NCBI RefSeq assembly: GCF_002843605.1
Contig: NZ_CP025263.1
Span: forward strand, 4,927,501 to 4,991,500
DNA length: 64,000 nucleotides
Direction: 5' to 3'
DNA from: Pseudomonas sp. S09G 359
Lineage (GTDB): Bacteria > Pseudomonadota > Gammaproteobacteria > Pseudomonadales > Pseudomonadaceae
Shown one piece after another: positions 63,827 through 64,000 of this stretch (the first letter of the stretch is position 1; every line of letters starts with the position of its first letter). The notes beneath the pieces are model-generated. The model searched no databases and had not been told where the DNA came from. It was given only the letters and a program-made list of their open reading frames with translations. The position numbers and the translations under genes are program-made.

Positions 63827-64000
63827 TCAAGCAATCGCGCGCGTGTCTGGCAATAACTCGGCCTTGCCCTCTTGTTGCAGGTCGATCCACGCATTGAGGT
63901 TAGCGCCGAGCATACCCTTTCGCCACATCAGCCAGGTCGTCGCAGTGGCAAAAGGCCCTGTCAACGGATGAACGGACACGCTGTCCTTGCCCGGCAGGCT
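63827..64000 (-). CDS. C-terminus of a probable LysR-family regulator (partial)
   Basis: The minus strand reads out of the window edge as SLPGKDSVSVHPLTGPFATA followed by TTWLMWRKGMLGANLNAWID, ending LLPDTRAIA and a stop, which has the style of a LysR effector-domain C-terminus. In P. aeruginosa a LysR gene (PA1413) adjoins PA1414, consistent with this. Only 57 residues are present, so the family call is tentative. Confidence 0.55.
   Translation of the reverse strand, partial: SLPGKDSVSVHPLTGPFATATTWLMWRKGMLGANLNAWIDLQQEGKAELLPDTRAIA

Noticed and set aside
1..64000. CRISPR arrays, insertion sequences, prophage, tRNA or rRNA genes
   Set aside because: No regularly spaced direct repeats, transposase-like frames, phage structural genes, or complete cloverleaf or rRNA sequences were seen; the many repeats are REP-type palindromes.

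Overview
This is a high-GC chromosomal window whose gene content and order fit the genus Pseudomonas, most likely the P. fluorescens group. Three things point there: long co-linear blocks that match my memory of P. aeruginosa neighbourhoods (flgF-L, phhABC, plpD/recQ, the cob cluster beside fadL, purMN/hda, cysM-rlmD-relA-mazG, the gbu locus); Pseudomonas-type proteins such as PhhR, PlpD and the symporter-kinase fusion; and many intergenic REP/REPIN palindromes of the GTGGGAG...CTCCCAC type. No rRNA, tRNA, insertion sequence, prophage or CRISPR array was found. Nearly everything is core genome, so the novelty lies mainly between the genes.

Layout. 1-6969 (minus): outer half of a flagellar rod/ring/hook operon, flgF-G-H-I-J-K and the start of flgL. 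7300-11557: phenylalanine catabolism, with phhR divergent from phhABC and a PhhR/TyrR-type box between them. 11682-15096: a LpxH-like metallophosphatase, an AraC regulator, an EamA transporter and two small proteins. 15181-27071: PlpD (type Vd secreted patatin), MarR, RecQ, a YecA-like protein, a DUF454 protein, an SSS-domain hybrid histidine kinase (MxtR-like), RmuC and a Sel1-like protein. 27072-28778: unusual low-density stretch with a DnaA-box-like cluster, a structured leader ahead of a 73-aa protein, and further dyads. 28779-33130: an unknown 160-aa protein, FadL, a periplasmic glutathione peroxidase, and a MarR-MFS-small membrane protein unit with paired palindromic operators.

33173-42745 (minus): the late cobalamin pathway, transcribed cobO-cobB-bluB-cbiB-cobD-cobQ-[repeat]-cobU-cobT-cobC-cobS behind a cobalamin riboswitch. 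It covers adenosylation and amidation of the corrin ring, DMB synthesis and nucleotide-loop assembly. Most genes overlap by 4 to 8 bases, but two repeat elements have invaded: a REP pair read in frame as the C-terminus of CobB, and a large multi-hairpin element between cobQ and cobU. 42863-52366: two NlpC/P60 lipoproteins, Hda, a PerM/AI-2E family protein, a DUF2066 protein, purM-purN-DUF3108, a 62-aa protein, a DUF2058 protein and MazG. 52506-57125: relA, rlmD, cysM. 57356-63357: tapT-gbuR divergent from gbuA and three downstream genes (SnoaL-like protein, NCS1 permease, SSS symporter), a 4-guanidinobutyrate utilisation locus with a dyad between the divergent starts. 63562-64000: a 40-aa protein with an Anr/FNR-like box upstream, and the C-terminus of a LysR regulator.
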